A DNA stretch of 64,000 nucleotides from Aquatica leii. Its lineage: Eukaryota > Arthropoda > Insecta > Coleoptera > Lampyridae. Of the stretch, positions 32,277 through 43,158 are shown one piece after another. Position 1 is the first letter of the stretch; the number at the start of each line of letters is the position of its first letter. Below the pieces are notes generated by a model. The model worked only from the letters and a program-made list of their open reading frames with translations. It was not told where the DNA came from and searched no databases. The stretch covers positions 46,248,837-46,312,836 of the forward strand of contig CM069438.1 of NCBI GenBank assembly GCA_035610365.1. The letters are read 5' to 3'. The translations under genes were made by a program, and so were the position numbers.

Positions 32277-35200
32277 TTATCCCTTCTCCCCCCTTAACTT
32301 TTTCCTCCTGCTCCATACTTCCTCCATCCATTCCGCTCCTTTTCCGTTTTCATCTAAGATTTCCTCTATTTTCATCACCTCTTCTCTTAGATCCCTGCAT
32401 TTCTGCCTCATGTGGTTAAGGTGTTCCGTTTCTTCTCCACATAGCCTGCACAACTTTTCTGGTTCTTCTTTCCAATATTTGTTCCCTAACTCCTCGTTGC
32501 CACATCTGAACCTTGCTACCATTTTTTTCTTTTTGTTGCTTTTAATCTCTCTATCTTTTAAATATTCCGGCACTCCTTCACCCTTGATATCTTTATAATT
32601 TCTATTATATCTGCCCTCTTTTATCTTTGTCCATCTTTCTTGTTTTTCGATGTCTCTATCTCTCCTTATTATTTCTTCCCTTATCCCTACTCCCTCTTCT
32701 CTTAGTCTCTCCACTTCTTCACTCGCGTACCCGTTTCTTTTGTAATACTCTTCTCTGCCCTCCTGTCCGTACTTCACTTTCCCTCCCTTTATCTCTTTCC
32801 AACATTCTTGCAGTATTTTGCAGTCTGTTCTTTCCCTTATTTCTTCTTCGTATTTTATTGCTCTGTTTCCTGCCTCTACCCTTATTTTTTCTATCTGTAC
32901 CTCCTCTCTCAGAATATACCCCGGTGTATCCCTGTCCAATCCTAACACCCATCTCCAGTATTTTTCCTGTAGCCCCTCTACCTCTCTCCACTCCTTCCAG
33001 CCCCATATTTCCGCTCCATACATTACCACCCCCTTTATTAATTTTTCAAACAACAATTTTCTTTTTTTATATCCATCTTGAATACTCTTTCTCCCACACC
33101 CCAGACTTGTCCTATTAGCCTGTTTACTTTCTTCACCCTTTCCTTTATGTGTTCTCCCTCTTTATTATCCTGTTTCATCTTGTAGTCCAGGTATGTAAAT
33201 TCCTTCACTTGTTGCACTTTCTCATCACTCCATATCCACTCCTCTCTTTTTCTTTTCTTCCCTCCTTTTCTCAATATCATTATCTTTGTTTTCCCCGTGT
33301 TTACTTCCATTTCTTTTTTTTTCATATATTTTTCTAGCGTTTTCATCATCTCTTTCATTTTCTTTTCCTCCTTAGCCACCAGCACTATGTCATCCGCATA
33401 CGCCAACGACCATACCTTAGCTTTCCCTACCACTATCCCTCCTGTCTGTTGTCCTCTCATTGTCTCTTCCAGATTCCCCGTATATACTGAGAACAAGCTT
33501 GGGCTCAGTGAACATCCCTGCCTCAACCCTCTCTTTGTGATGAATTTCTCACTCTCTTCCCCATTCACTTTAACCCTGCTCCTCGTTTCTTCGTAGATTT
33601 CCTCTATTCTTTGTATTAATCTTTCATTTTTTTTTCTTTTCATATATTCCCACAGCTTTTCCCTATTCACTTTGTCAAAAGAAGCTTTTTGATCTACGAA
33701 TAGTGCCACCATTTTCCCTCTTTTTTTTCTAGTTCTTTATTTGCTAAGTGTTTCAGTATATATATGTTGTCTATCGCCCTTCTTCCTTTTCTGAATCCTG
33801 CTTGTCCGCCTGGTACCAAACTTCTTTCCTCTATTTCTTTCTGTAGTCTTTCTTGCAGTATTGTCGCGTACAATTTGTATGCCGTGCTCAATAATGTTAC
33901 CCCTCTATAATTCTTGACTTTATTTTTTTTTGCCTTTTTTATGGATTGGGTATATTATTCCCTCTCTCCATCTCTCTGGAAATCCTTCCCCTTTCCATAT
34001 TTTGTTTAGTATTTCCGTCATCCTTTTTGCTACACTTTCTCCCCCGTATATCCACTCTTCTCCTTGTATCCCATCTTCTCCTGTCGCCTTTCCTTTTTTT
34101 ATATTCTTTATCGCCTCCATTACTTCTTCTTTACTTATTCTATCCCTATCTCCTTCTTGTCTTACTACCGCGTCTTTTCTTTTTTCTTTTTTCTGCCTTT
34201 GTTCTTCCCCTCCCAACAGGTTCCGAAAATATATCTCCCATTCTTTAATTTTTATTCCCTTTGTCGTCATGTTTTTTTTCCTCTGTTTCTTTAGGTACTT
34301 CCATACATCTTCTTCCGTTTTTATTCCTTGATCTGCTCCTCTTGTTTATTTTTGTTTTCTTCCTTCTTTCTGTCGCATGTTTTTTTGTATATTTTTACTG
34401 CTTCTTTGTATTCTTCTTTTTCTTTTCTCCCTTTTTTCCACAGTCTTAATGCTCTTTTTGCATTTTTCTTTGCTTCCTTGCATTCTTTATCCCACCATTT
34501 CTTTCATCCTGTTTTCTCCTCCTTCCATTTTCTAAATCTGACTCTTTCTGTTGCTTTCTCCATCATCTCTCTCATTTCCTCTACACTTTCTTGTAATTCC
34601 TTTCCTATCCATACCGTTTTCCCTATTATCTCTTTATATCTTTTTATACCCTCTTCTGTCCACTTTTTTTTAGTTATGTACTTCTCCTCTTCCTCTCTCT
34701 CGTCTCTTTCCCTTCCTTCCATTGTCAATTCCAGTGGTTAATGGTCTGACCCTACCCTTTCTCCCACCTTAAATGTCTTTACCTTTTCTGCGACCTCTTC
34801 ATTTGTCATTACAAAATCTATTATTGATTTTCCCCTTCCTCCTATGTACGTAAATTCCCCCTTTCCATCTTCTTCTCGGTTCCCGTTCATTATTTCCTAC
34901 CCTTTTTCGTTGCACAATTCCAGCAGTTCTTCTCCCTCTTTATTTATCACCTTGTCCTTTGTTTGTCTCTTTCCCGTCCCTTTTCTTTCTTGTATTCCCC
35001 CCTCTACCCCTATTCTTGCGTTGAAGTCCCCTCCTACTATTATCAATCCCTCTTCCCTCTCTTCTATTATATCTTCTATGTTTTTCCTTGTCTCTTTCAT
35101 TCTACTGCTATAAACCGTCACTACTTTTATTTTTGTTTTTCCCCACTGCATGTTCCTTTCTACAACTCCTCTTCTCTGTTGCACTTTCTCCTTCTTTTCC

Positions 35201-35451
35201 TGGGTCCAACCATTTTTTTTTATTTCCGTTATTATCCCCCCTTTGCTCTCCTTTTTTTTTTCTCTTTCTGCATGTTGCACCACCCACTCAAATTCCTCCG
35301 GCAACTCTTTTTCCCACCACTCCCATTCTTTTTCTTCCATCCATGTTTCCTGTAATCCCACTACATCCTGTTCCTTGATGTACTTCCAGAAATCATGTTC
35401 CTTGTTTTTCATTCCCGCTACGTTCCAAAACAATACTCTCAGCTCACTCAC
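32277..35451 (-). pseudogene. LINE ORF2 (APE endonuclease, reverse transcriptase, zinc knuckle), inactivated
   Basis: It starts at ATG 35451 with 'LRVLFWNVAG', then 'GLQETW' and 'GGDFNARIG' of the APE endonuclease. TAG at 34899-34897 falls on a likely tryptophan and another stop breaks the SDH-PLEL block near 34738. The RT follows in 'KATGEDGIQGEEW' (34270-33920), 'GFRKGRRAIDNIY' (33891-33694) and 'QGCSLSPSLFSV' with AYADD near 33400 (33712-33038). The C-terminal region (33056-32277) ends with CRLCG...HLNHMRQKC. At least three frameshifts separate the blocks. The domain order fits APE-type LINEs of the I/Jockey group; clade is uncertain. Confidence 0.85.
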
Positions 35452-35575
35452 CTCCCCTGTGCTTCTTCCTTACTTTCTTTTTTCTTCCTTCTTTTTCTTT
35501 TCCATTTCCATCTCTCATTATTCCTTTTCTTTGCCATTTTGTCAACTTTCTCTCTTGTACCACCCCCTTTGCCCT

Positions 35576-36321
35576 TTAGTTTTTTGTCTTTTGGTTCCCC
35601 AATTTCTCTCCCCTTTCTCTGCTCAGTCCCCTATCCTTGTCGTTCCATATGTATCTGTCTCCGTCTATCTCTATTTTTCTGTACCCTACCCATACTCTTT
35701 TTCCTTCCGCTCTTTTTTCCACCGCTATGTTCATTATTTCTCTTTGCACTCTTCTTTCCTCCCATGTCAAATCGTGACTTATATATATTCTTGTAATCTT
35801 TAATTTCTTCTTCTCCGCCATTACCTTCTGTTTTTCCTCCCATCCTCCGATTTCCGCCACCACCATCTCATTTTTCTTCTCTTTGTTTATTACTGTCACT
35901 TTTTTCACCTCTACTTTTACATTTAATTTTTCTTCCAGCATCACTGCTAAATCTTTTTGTGGTTTTTCACTTCTCCACCCCTTTATCACAATATTATTCT
36001 TTCTTTTCCATCTTTCCTCGTCTTTCCCTTTTTCTCCAGTTTTTCTATTTTCTCCACCACTTTCTCTTTTTCTTTCTCCCACTTCTTTTCTCTTTCTCCC
36101 ATTTCTTTTTTCATTTCTTTGATTTCTTGTCTTATTCCTTGCATATTTTTTCCATCCGTTTCATAATTTCTCTCATTAATTCTTTTAACTCCTCCTATTC
36201 TTTCCTTCCTCCTTCTGTTCTTGAGGTTTTTCCTTCGCTCTCCTCCGATATCTTTTTAATGTCTGGTGATCTTATTGTTTTCTTTCCTTTTTCAAATATT
36301 TGTTGCCTTTCTTTTTCCTCT
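35576..36321 (-). pseudogene. LINE ORF1 (coiled coil plus RRM-like region), 5'-truncated
   Basis: The longest open part is 36082-35576 (168 codons). A very charged Lys/Glu/Arg-rich N-terminal segment, likely coiled coil, is followed by a 'NNIVIKGW...VTVI...VVAEIGGW' strand pattern and 'RIYISHDLTWEERRVQREI', as in RNA-binding ORF1 proteins of insect LINEs. Upstream coding to 36321 has stops. The family role is RNA binding and chaperoning of the element RNA. The start is not identifiable. Confidence 0.65.
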
Positions 36322-36334
36322 TTTATTCTTAGAT

Positions 36335-37104
36335 GTTTTTAATTTATCACGGAATCATATGGTGCTCTTAGATAGATTGTTATTTGAAAGATATTTTTGG
36401 GGGTATCGATAAATGCTGGTTTGACCTTGTCTAGTGATATAATCTGTTGATTGTTATTTACTAAAACTGTGATGTTTGATGGCGTCCGAGACATAATTGA
36501 AATAGTCTATTGTAGGGCGACTGCTTTAGTTTATAAACCGCGTCTTCTCTAACAAATTCTTTAAACAACAAAGTTTAGTTTAGTGTGATGATTTAGGATA
36601 ATTAGTTTCACAATTTTAAAATAGTTCCGTATGTTAGTGAGAAGTTTGAATGTATTATCATCTAAGATGTTATATTAAAAAAACCAGAAAAAAAAGGCGC
36701 CACTCCGAGCGAACTTGTAGCTTCTTTGGTTAGAGAATATAAGAGAAAAGCAAACAAATATCAACGAGAAAACATAACAAATTGGTTGTAAATTTTTGAA
36801 TCGATAGCAAAACAATTTCAGTAAACGCTAGACTACTAAATAACAACGTCACATAAAACAAATCAATTAAACGTTAAATAATTATAAGCTACTACTTTTG
36901 TTATTCAAATAGATAAGAAAATTTAGTAAATTCTAATCACGAGTAATCAATAACAAAATTATCTGTAAATAGCTAAAAACCACGGTAAACACGTTGAATT
37001 AGTTTAACACCCGCGAAATTGCTTTGAATAATTCGTCGGGATCGAACCACAACGTAAAAGGACATTGGGGGTAAGCAATGTCAATGCAATTGTGCAAACG
37101 CCAC
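36335..37104. other. AT-rich intergenic stretch
   Basis: No gene is supported. Confidence 0.5.
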
Positions 37105-37170
37105 TAGAGTGAACTACTGGACGGCCGTTTCGCTCTTCTCGAGCTCATCAGCAGTAGGAGATACACTCTA
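37105..37170 (-). ncRNA. Type I hammerhead ribozyme (Penelope-type), apparently intact
   Basis: Minus strand: stem I CTACTG (37157-37152) pairs perfectly with CAGTAG (37119-37114). The core CTGATGA is at 37151-37145. Stem II is GCTC/GAGC (37144-37141 with 37135-37132) with loop GAGAA. GAAA is at 37131-37128. Stem III is two base pairs (A-U, C-G) closed by GGCC, ending in GUC with predicted cleavage between 37120 and 37119. Stem I continues beyond a TATCTC/TT internal loop as TAGAGTG/CACTCTA, and an outer GCAATTGTG/CACAATTGC pair surrounds it. Every conserved core base is present. The short stem III is typical of hammerheads in Penelope-like elements, where they process element RNA. Confidence 0.85.
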
Positions 37171-39352
37171 ATGTAGTTCCCACAATTGCATTGATGCTCC
37201 TTATAGCTTATATAAGCTATAAGGGGGATAGTAAAATTATACTATGAGATGGCTCTGCCATCAAACACTTGAATTATAACAAAATTATATAAAACAGAAT
37301 TAATGAAGGTAATCGTTAAATTACTGTACAAACGTAAAATTTGACCATAGTTCCTAAACATAGCAACTAGTCAAAATTGCTACCACCTTCGACCTTTTTG
37401 AATAGTGCAAGCTTGTATTTGCTAACTTGATCTTCGCCAACACTGGCTTAAATACGCACAAATTACTAAAGTACTCGTACGGTACAAATCAACGTAAAAC
37501 AACAAGATTCATTTATGTAATAAGCTGAAGGCTGTATAATAACTAGACCAAAAATATGAATTCAAATACACTAAAATTAGCTAAAAGCTTATTGTAAATA
37601 ATAAAGCTGAAGGCTGAAATAAGTTAATAAATCTGAGAGCTTAATATAAAGAAATATAGACAAATACGCAAAACAGTTGCTGAGAATAACAATGCTGAAG
37701 GCGTAAGGTAAGTAAACCACACAGAAAAATAAATTTGACTGGTAACTACAGCTTAGAGTCTAATTCAAGTGTAACCCTTTAGGTCATCAACCGTATGTAA
37801 ATTATACCAGACTGAATCGGTCCGTTAGGTATGAGACCCCATTACAAGAGAATAATACTTTCACCTTGTAACCTTTTCCTGAACTTGGTAGCTGGGTCGG
37901 TCGTTTTTGGTTAATTAAACACTATTTATACAAGTAACAAAAATATTTGTTTTCTAAGTACATAAGATTTTTGCAGTAAAAATAAGATATACACAGTGCG
38001 TATTTTTATTCTGGTTTGGTTAAACTCTATAGATAGCACTAGGCGGTTAAAGTCGAAATCTGTAATTTAACCCGCCGAATGTGGTTAATGTATTCGTTTG
38101 TTGCACTTGCGTTAAATTTGCATTTCTTTTGTTGACGGTGTTTATATTAACGACTCTTGGCAATTTGTTACATGTCGTTATTAATTTATTTGCTAAAAAT
38201 TCACGCCTGCACTGGTTTGTCGCCTACACTGTTTTGTAATGCCTATAGTTTACGATATATACGGATGGGAAGACCGCAAACTAAAAAGAAACTTTTATTT
38301 TATTTATTTACGTATTTGAGATCGCTGGGAACGTTTGTTTATATCAAAGCGCTATTCCTCTACATTGTAAGTAATTCTTCTTGTTACCTAATTTTCCTCG
38401 TTGGCATTTTGTATTACATTTTTAGCAAATGTGCTGAAGAAGAAATGTTTAATATACTAATCGGATTAAGCCATTTTGTTAATTGCGTGGTATAATAAAA
38501 AACTTTAAAATGGCGTCATGTTACCGTAAATACATCTAACCTATTAGCGAGTTTTGCAGGGTTACTACACGGCTATCTCAAGAGTATAAATATGTGAGAA
38601 CCATGTGTAATCAACCTCCAGATTTGAGTCAACGGATTAACGTTTGTGGAAGCCACCTTATCCATAAAAACCTGGGGTGACTTGCGTTTCCTTCTAAGGT
38701 TCTTTCGGTGTCGTATAAATTCTTAATTTTATTAAATTGTATAATTCAGCCTTCAACATGTGTTTATTTAGAATTTGCCGTATGAGTTATTCGATTTAAT
38801 CAAAGTGTAGATCATATTAATTTATTACACATTCAGTCGTAATTTTGAAATCATCTTTATTCTTTTGTAACACAATTTGTCTTGAGCATGCTGACGTAAC
38901 ACTCGATCATTTTGAACTTCATCAAAGGCAACGTAAGCTCATATACTACATATACGTTCGTTTTTAACATATAAGAAGTAGCGAACGTTGCTACTTGTGG
39001 CAAGAAACTTTTGGCGGGGTAAGTTTAGAGTCCATTGTCAATTCGTTTTGCGCCTGCATGTAAACGAAGTAGTTAATCGAGTACGTTTAAGGTTACGGTG
39101 ATTGTAAAATACGTGATTTGTTCTTCAACTATTTAAGCTTTATGATTCTATTAAAATCATATTATGTGTAGTGCATTAATTATGTAATTAGTTGTGTTGA
39201 CTTTACGGGTAAATCGACATAACAAATTATAATAATTCTGCTATTTCAGCTGTGAACAGTTATGAAAATTTTGTTTTACCAAATAATTACACCTTAACCT
39301 TTTACCTTGAGCATCTCTGTTAGTTGCATTTAAATTATATGGGATCTCTTTT
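37171..39352. other. Intergenic stretch, possibly including non-coding Penelope terminal sequence
   Basis: A palindrome (ttatagcttatataagctataa, split around 37201-37222) follows the ribozyme. The motif gctgaaggc occurs three times between 37520 and 37700. The hydrophobic 112-codon ORF at 38157-38495 starts at TTG and has no family signature. Confidence 0.45.
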
Positions 39353-39788
39353 TGTTACCGGGGTGGTGGCCGTTTTCCACGATGGTCCGCGTGACACTAA
39401 TTCCACACGATAATCACACGGTTAAGCACACGGTCCACACAACAATCACAAAATAAAAAGATAAACAAAACGTATATTTTAAATAGACACTACACGAACT
39501 ACCCTAATTTTTATACAGGCTAACTAATAGGTATAACAATATGTATACAAAATAAGACAAAAGAAAACGTAGCGAAATAATGATTAAGTATAAAGGCAAT
39601 GAATAACGTCGAGGTATGTGTGAGAACGACTTCAGTGTTAGCTAGCCGGACCCCCAGTCTCAAGGAGTCATTAAATGTAAAGTGACTTGAACAGCTAGAC
39701 TTCTAGACATAAGTAAAGTTCGGTTGCTAGGAGTCTTGTATTTATTGAGTCTGCCGGCCGCTAATCCTCTTAATCCGTTGTCGACACA
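39353..39788 (-). repeat. Candidate 3' LTR of the 39.4-43.2 kb Gypsy element
   Basis: On the minus strand a purine-rich aggaggcggaga tract precedes TGTGTCGAC (from 39788), and the segment ends CCGGTAACA at 39353, giving TG...CA ends. An AATAAA lies near the 5' side. No 5' LTR is available for comparison, so boundaries are provisional. Confidence 0.4.
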
Positions 39789-42700
39789 ATCTCCGCCTCC
39801 TGACTGCGGAAAGCCGCGGTGACAGTTCCCCCCTGTTCAGAAGGGTTGGCGGTTGGTGCTGTTTGTTGTCGTCCGAGAACCTGTTGTCTGCGACGTGAGC
39901 GTGGAGAGATTCTCCAAAGTAGCGAGTAGTCTTCTACTGGTGTCGCTGGAGCGTTTCCATTCCGTTTTCCTGTCGCTGACCGAAGGTCGTGCACGTAAAC
40001 TTTACCCAATTCCCCACCCCATCTTCGAATCCAGTAGATATTAGTGCCTGCCGTGGCCGTGACCGCGTGCGGTCTTGTCCATTTCTGGTAAAAATCACTT
40101 TCTGGTTGTAGCCTGGAGCATTCCAGCACGAGTTGACCGTCTTGATACTGAACTCGAACAGGTCCAAAATTGACATAGCGTGCTCCAAATTGGTGCTGAT
40201 TTCGGTGTACCATACGAACCCGCTCTTCTCGCGGTTTGTCTTGATTATTTGCCTGGGGTTGTGTTTGGTTTTGCTATTCTACTGGTTGTGGTAACTAGTA
40301 ACCAAGAAGAGCGTAGCGTTCCTTCGCGTCCTCAGGGTAAACAGTATAATTTGTAACACGCGATCCGAAAGGTCAGGGGATCTTCCTTCCAGGTGAATTC
40401 GTAATCCCTTCTTGATTTCTTGATCTTTCCACAGGGTTTGCTTGCGGGTGCGCGACGTGCGTAGTCTAGTGCATGAAACCCCAATGAGTTAACGCAGCGT
40501 TCCATTTTGCCGACATGAATTGCGATCCGTTGTCGCTGATAATTGCTTCTGGAAATCCGTATCCTTCAAACACTTCGTTTTCCAGCTTTTCCCGTTTAGC
40601 TGCAGTAGGTGCGGTAACTAAAGGGAAACCTCTACCCACCTACTCAAAAGGTCGGTTACTACCAAAAGTTTTCGGAAGTTCGTGTCTCTGGTAGGTGTCT
40701 AAGACCCAATAAAGTCGACTGAAATAACTTCCCATGGCCTGGTAGGTTGTCGGTGCCGAACCGTCGCATCTTGTATGGAACCTCGTTTTGCCGTCCGTTG
40801 CGCAGACCCAGCACGTCTGGACGTATTCTTTTATATCAACCTCTAACCTCGGCTAGTAGTACTAGTTGCTGATGACTCTGGTGATCTCTTAGGCTCCGGA
40901 GTATCCTGCGGTTGATAAATCATAATACGCTCGCATGACTTTCTCTTATACGTCGGCCGGAATTACTAGTAGGTTGCCTCGGTTGCTTTTGCGGTACAGG
41001 TGGCCGTTGTCGACCGTGTATTCCCTAAGGAAGCGTCGTTGTCCTGGAGTTCTGGCCCCTTTATGTTGGATTTCTTCCCAGGTCTGTAGTAAGTTGATTG
41101 CATGCTTGTTGGCCTGTTGGCGTTCAGTGAGGTGTCGAACCAGGTCGGCCATTTCAATGTGCGCAATGGTGGGTCGTAGCGTTGGCGTTTGCGTGGTGTT
41201 TTGCTTAGGTGGTTAAAAGCGTGCAGCGTCTAAGTGTTCGTTGTGGATGTGTACAGGCGCAGAATGTCGTGATAGGTGATCTGGTAACTTGTTAGAGGCT
41301 CTAGGGCAATGTTCTACCTTAAACGAATACTTTTGAAGCATCAACGGCGGTCAGCTCACTCTTCTCGTCCTAAATTTGATTGAGCCATCAAGCGTGAAGC
41401 GTTTATCTTCCAAATATAGACGGTATTTCTTTATGGCTCTTCGCGCTGGCATAACTAATAATGCGTCGTTGGCCCGGTTCCGGTTCCTGGTACAGCACGG
41501 CGGCGATGCCTCTACCACTGGCGTCGGTTTGAAGCACAAACGATAACTCAAAATTTGATTGGTGAAGCTTTAGCGGTTTTAAACGTTCGCAGGCGTCTTG
41601 AGCATCCCTATTCCATACGAATCGTCTATTGGCTTTTAGCAAATCGTTTAACGGTGCTTGCATCTGGACACAGTTAGGGACCTAATCTCGGACCCAATTA
41701 CTTAGCCCCAAAAAGATTCTCAGTTGTTTACGGGTTTTTGGTTGTTAGGCAGCTTGCAGGGCTTCTATGTGTTCGGGTCGGGGTTCGTTACCGTCGGCGA
41801 TTATTATGTGTCCTAAGCATGTTACCTTAGTCAACCCAAAGTGGCATTTCTCTAGCGACACACGTAGTTGGTGGTTTTGTAGACGCTCCATGACTAGCTG
41901 TAAGTGGTGTAAGTGTTCTTTCCAACTGTTGCTATAGATTATGATGTCGTCTAAATACACCAAAACAAAGCTTCTAAGATAGCCGGGAAACACTTCCTGC
42001 GTCATCAGTTTTTGGAACGTAGACGGGGCGTTTTTTATGCCAAAAGGCATGACGCGGAATTGATAAACGGCTACATCTGGAGTGGCGAGTTTCTTAGAGT
42101 CTTCGTTCATGCCAGTAGCCGGATTTCAGGTCCAACGTTGAAAAGATTTTTGTTTGACCGAGATCGCGTAAAGTTTTGTGGATCACCGGCAAGGTCAAAC
42201 TTTCGTGTTTAGTGACCGAGTTTAGGCGGCGGTAGTCGACGCAAAAACGTGGCCGTCCATCCTTTTTGGTCACTACAACGATGAGTAAACTGTAGTCGGA
42301 CGTGCTTAGTTCGATAATGTGGTCAGCCAGCATGCTTTCGACTTCGCGAGCAATCAGACTTTTTTTGGCTGGTGAGTAGCAATATAGTGGCAACCTAAAT
42401 GGTACGTTTTTACGAAGTCGGATAGTGTGTGTGGTGGATAAGGTGGTGTTGGGCGAGAATTGTCCTAAGGTACCATGGAAGTCGTCTAAGATGTTTTTCA
42501 ACCGGTGTTATAGTTCCTTCGGGAACCCGTGACTAAGGTTTCCGTAGTCGGGAGGTTGTGATGTAACCGCCGCCGAAGGTTTTGCCCAGTGGATGGTCTG
42601 TCTTGTTTGTTTTCCTAGGTGGATATATCCGCAGCCGTAATCCATGACGGTTTCTCGCGTTTTTAACCATTGCTAAACAAAAATGACCGGCGCCACTAGG

Positions 42701-43158
42701 TCAGGTGCTGCTAACACTTTGTCCTTATACGGTAGTATGTAATAGTACCTTTATCGGTGATGTTCAGTTTCATCGTTGAGTCGGCGAGGTTGGCGTTGGT
42801 AATAGCATATCGTTCAAGTTAATCAGATCGGCCCGTATGAAATTATGCGTTGAGCCCAAGTCTAGTAGGGCTGCGTACGTCTGTCCAATAAAAAGAATGT
42901 TTATTTTTAGCAAACCGTCTTCCGTGTGGTTGGCCTGAACGACGGCGATCTGCGATTTTACGGCCGAGGCTCGACTCCGGCCGCCGAAGCGTTTCCCGGT
43001 ACGGGTGCGTGGATTTGTAGTATTGGATAGTCTCGGTGAAAATGGCGTTCGGGGCAATAACGGCACTGTGGTAGCGTTGAGTCTTGGGTCGACTGTTGTT
43101 GTGACGAGTTGCTAGCTGCCTTGTATTGTCGGTTGCTCTGATTCAAAAGCGATTTCAC
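39770..43158 (-). pseudogene. pol: Ty3/Gypsy gag-pol relic with multiple frameshifts
   Basis: Minus-strand order: a zinc-knuckle remnant 'CRYCPERHFHRDYP' (near 43060); aspartic protease 'AALLDLGSTHNFI' (42960-42840), where the usual DTG/DSG reads DLG; reverse transcriptase in two frames, 'FCVDYRRLN' and 'FSTLDLKSGYW' (42501-42094) then 'VMPFGIKNAPSTFQ' and YLDD (42110-41745); RNase H 'QTDASGRGIAAVLYQ' (41663-41403); integrase N-terminal region (41152-40810); poorly readable DDE core with 'ISDNGSQFMS' near 40540; and a C-terminal region ending at 39770. At least five frameshifts are needed. The 5' LTR and most of gag are missing. Confidence 0.85.

Larger units (their letters stand above)
32189..36321 (-). 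mobile_element. Purine-rich APE-type LINE, 4.1 kb, with exact 13-bp target duplication
   Basis: tttattcttagat occurs exactly at 32176-32188 and 36322-36334, bracketing the element. The 3' end (low coordinates) closes with a short AT tract rather than a plain A tail. The element enters directly in ORF1 coding sequence without a 5' UTR, so it is 5'-truncated. The sense strand is almost all A and G. The perfect duplication suggests a fairly recent insertion, yet the ORFs already contain stops and frameshifts. Confidence 0.85.

Noticed and set aside
32228-36342. Many plus-strand ORFs rich in Ser, Phe, Leu and Pro
   Set aside because: They are antisense shadows of the purine-rich LINE on the minus strand; stop codons are rare in a C/T tract by composition alone.
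37020-37045. tRNA-like T-arm sequence (cgggatcgaacc)
   Set aside because: No acceptor, D or anticodon arm can be built around it.
38157-38495. 112-codon hydrophobic plus-strand ORF as a membrane protein gene
   Set aside because: TTG start, very AT-rich, composition expected by chance (Leu/Ile/Phe/Tyr), no family signature and no neighbours.
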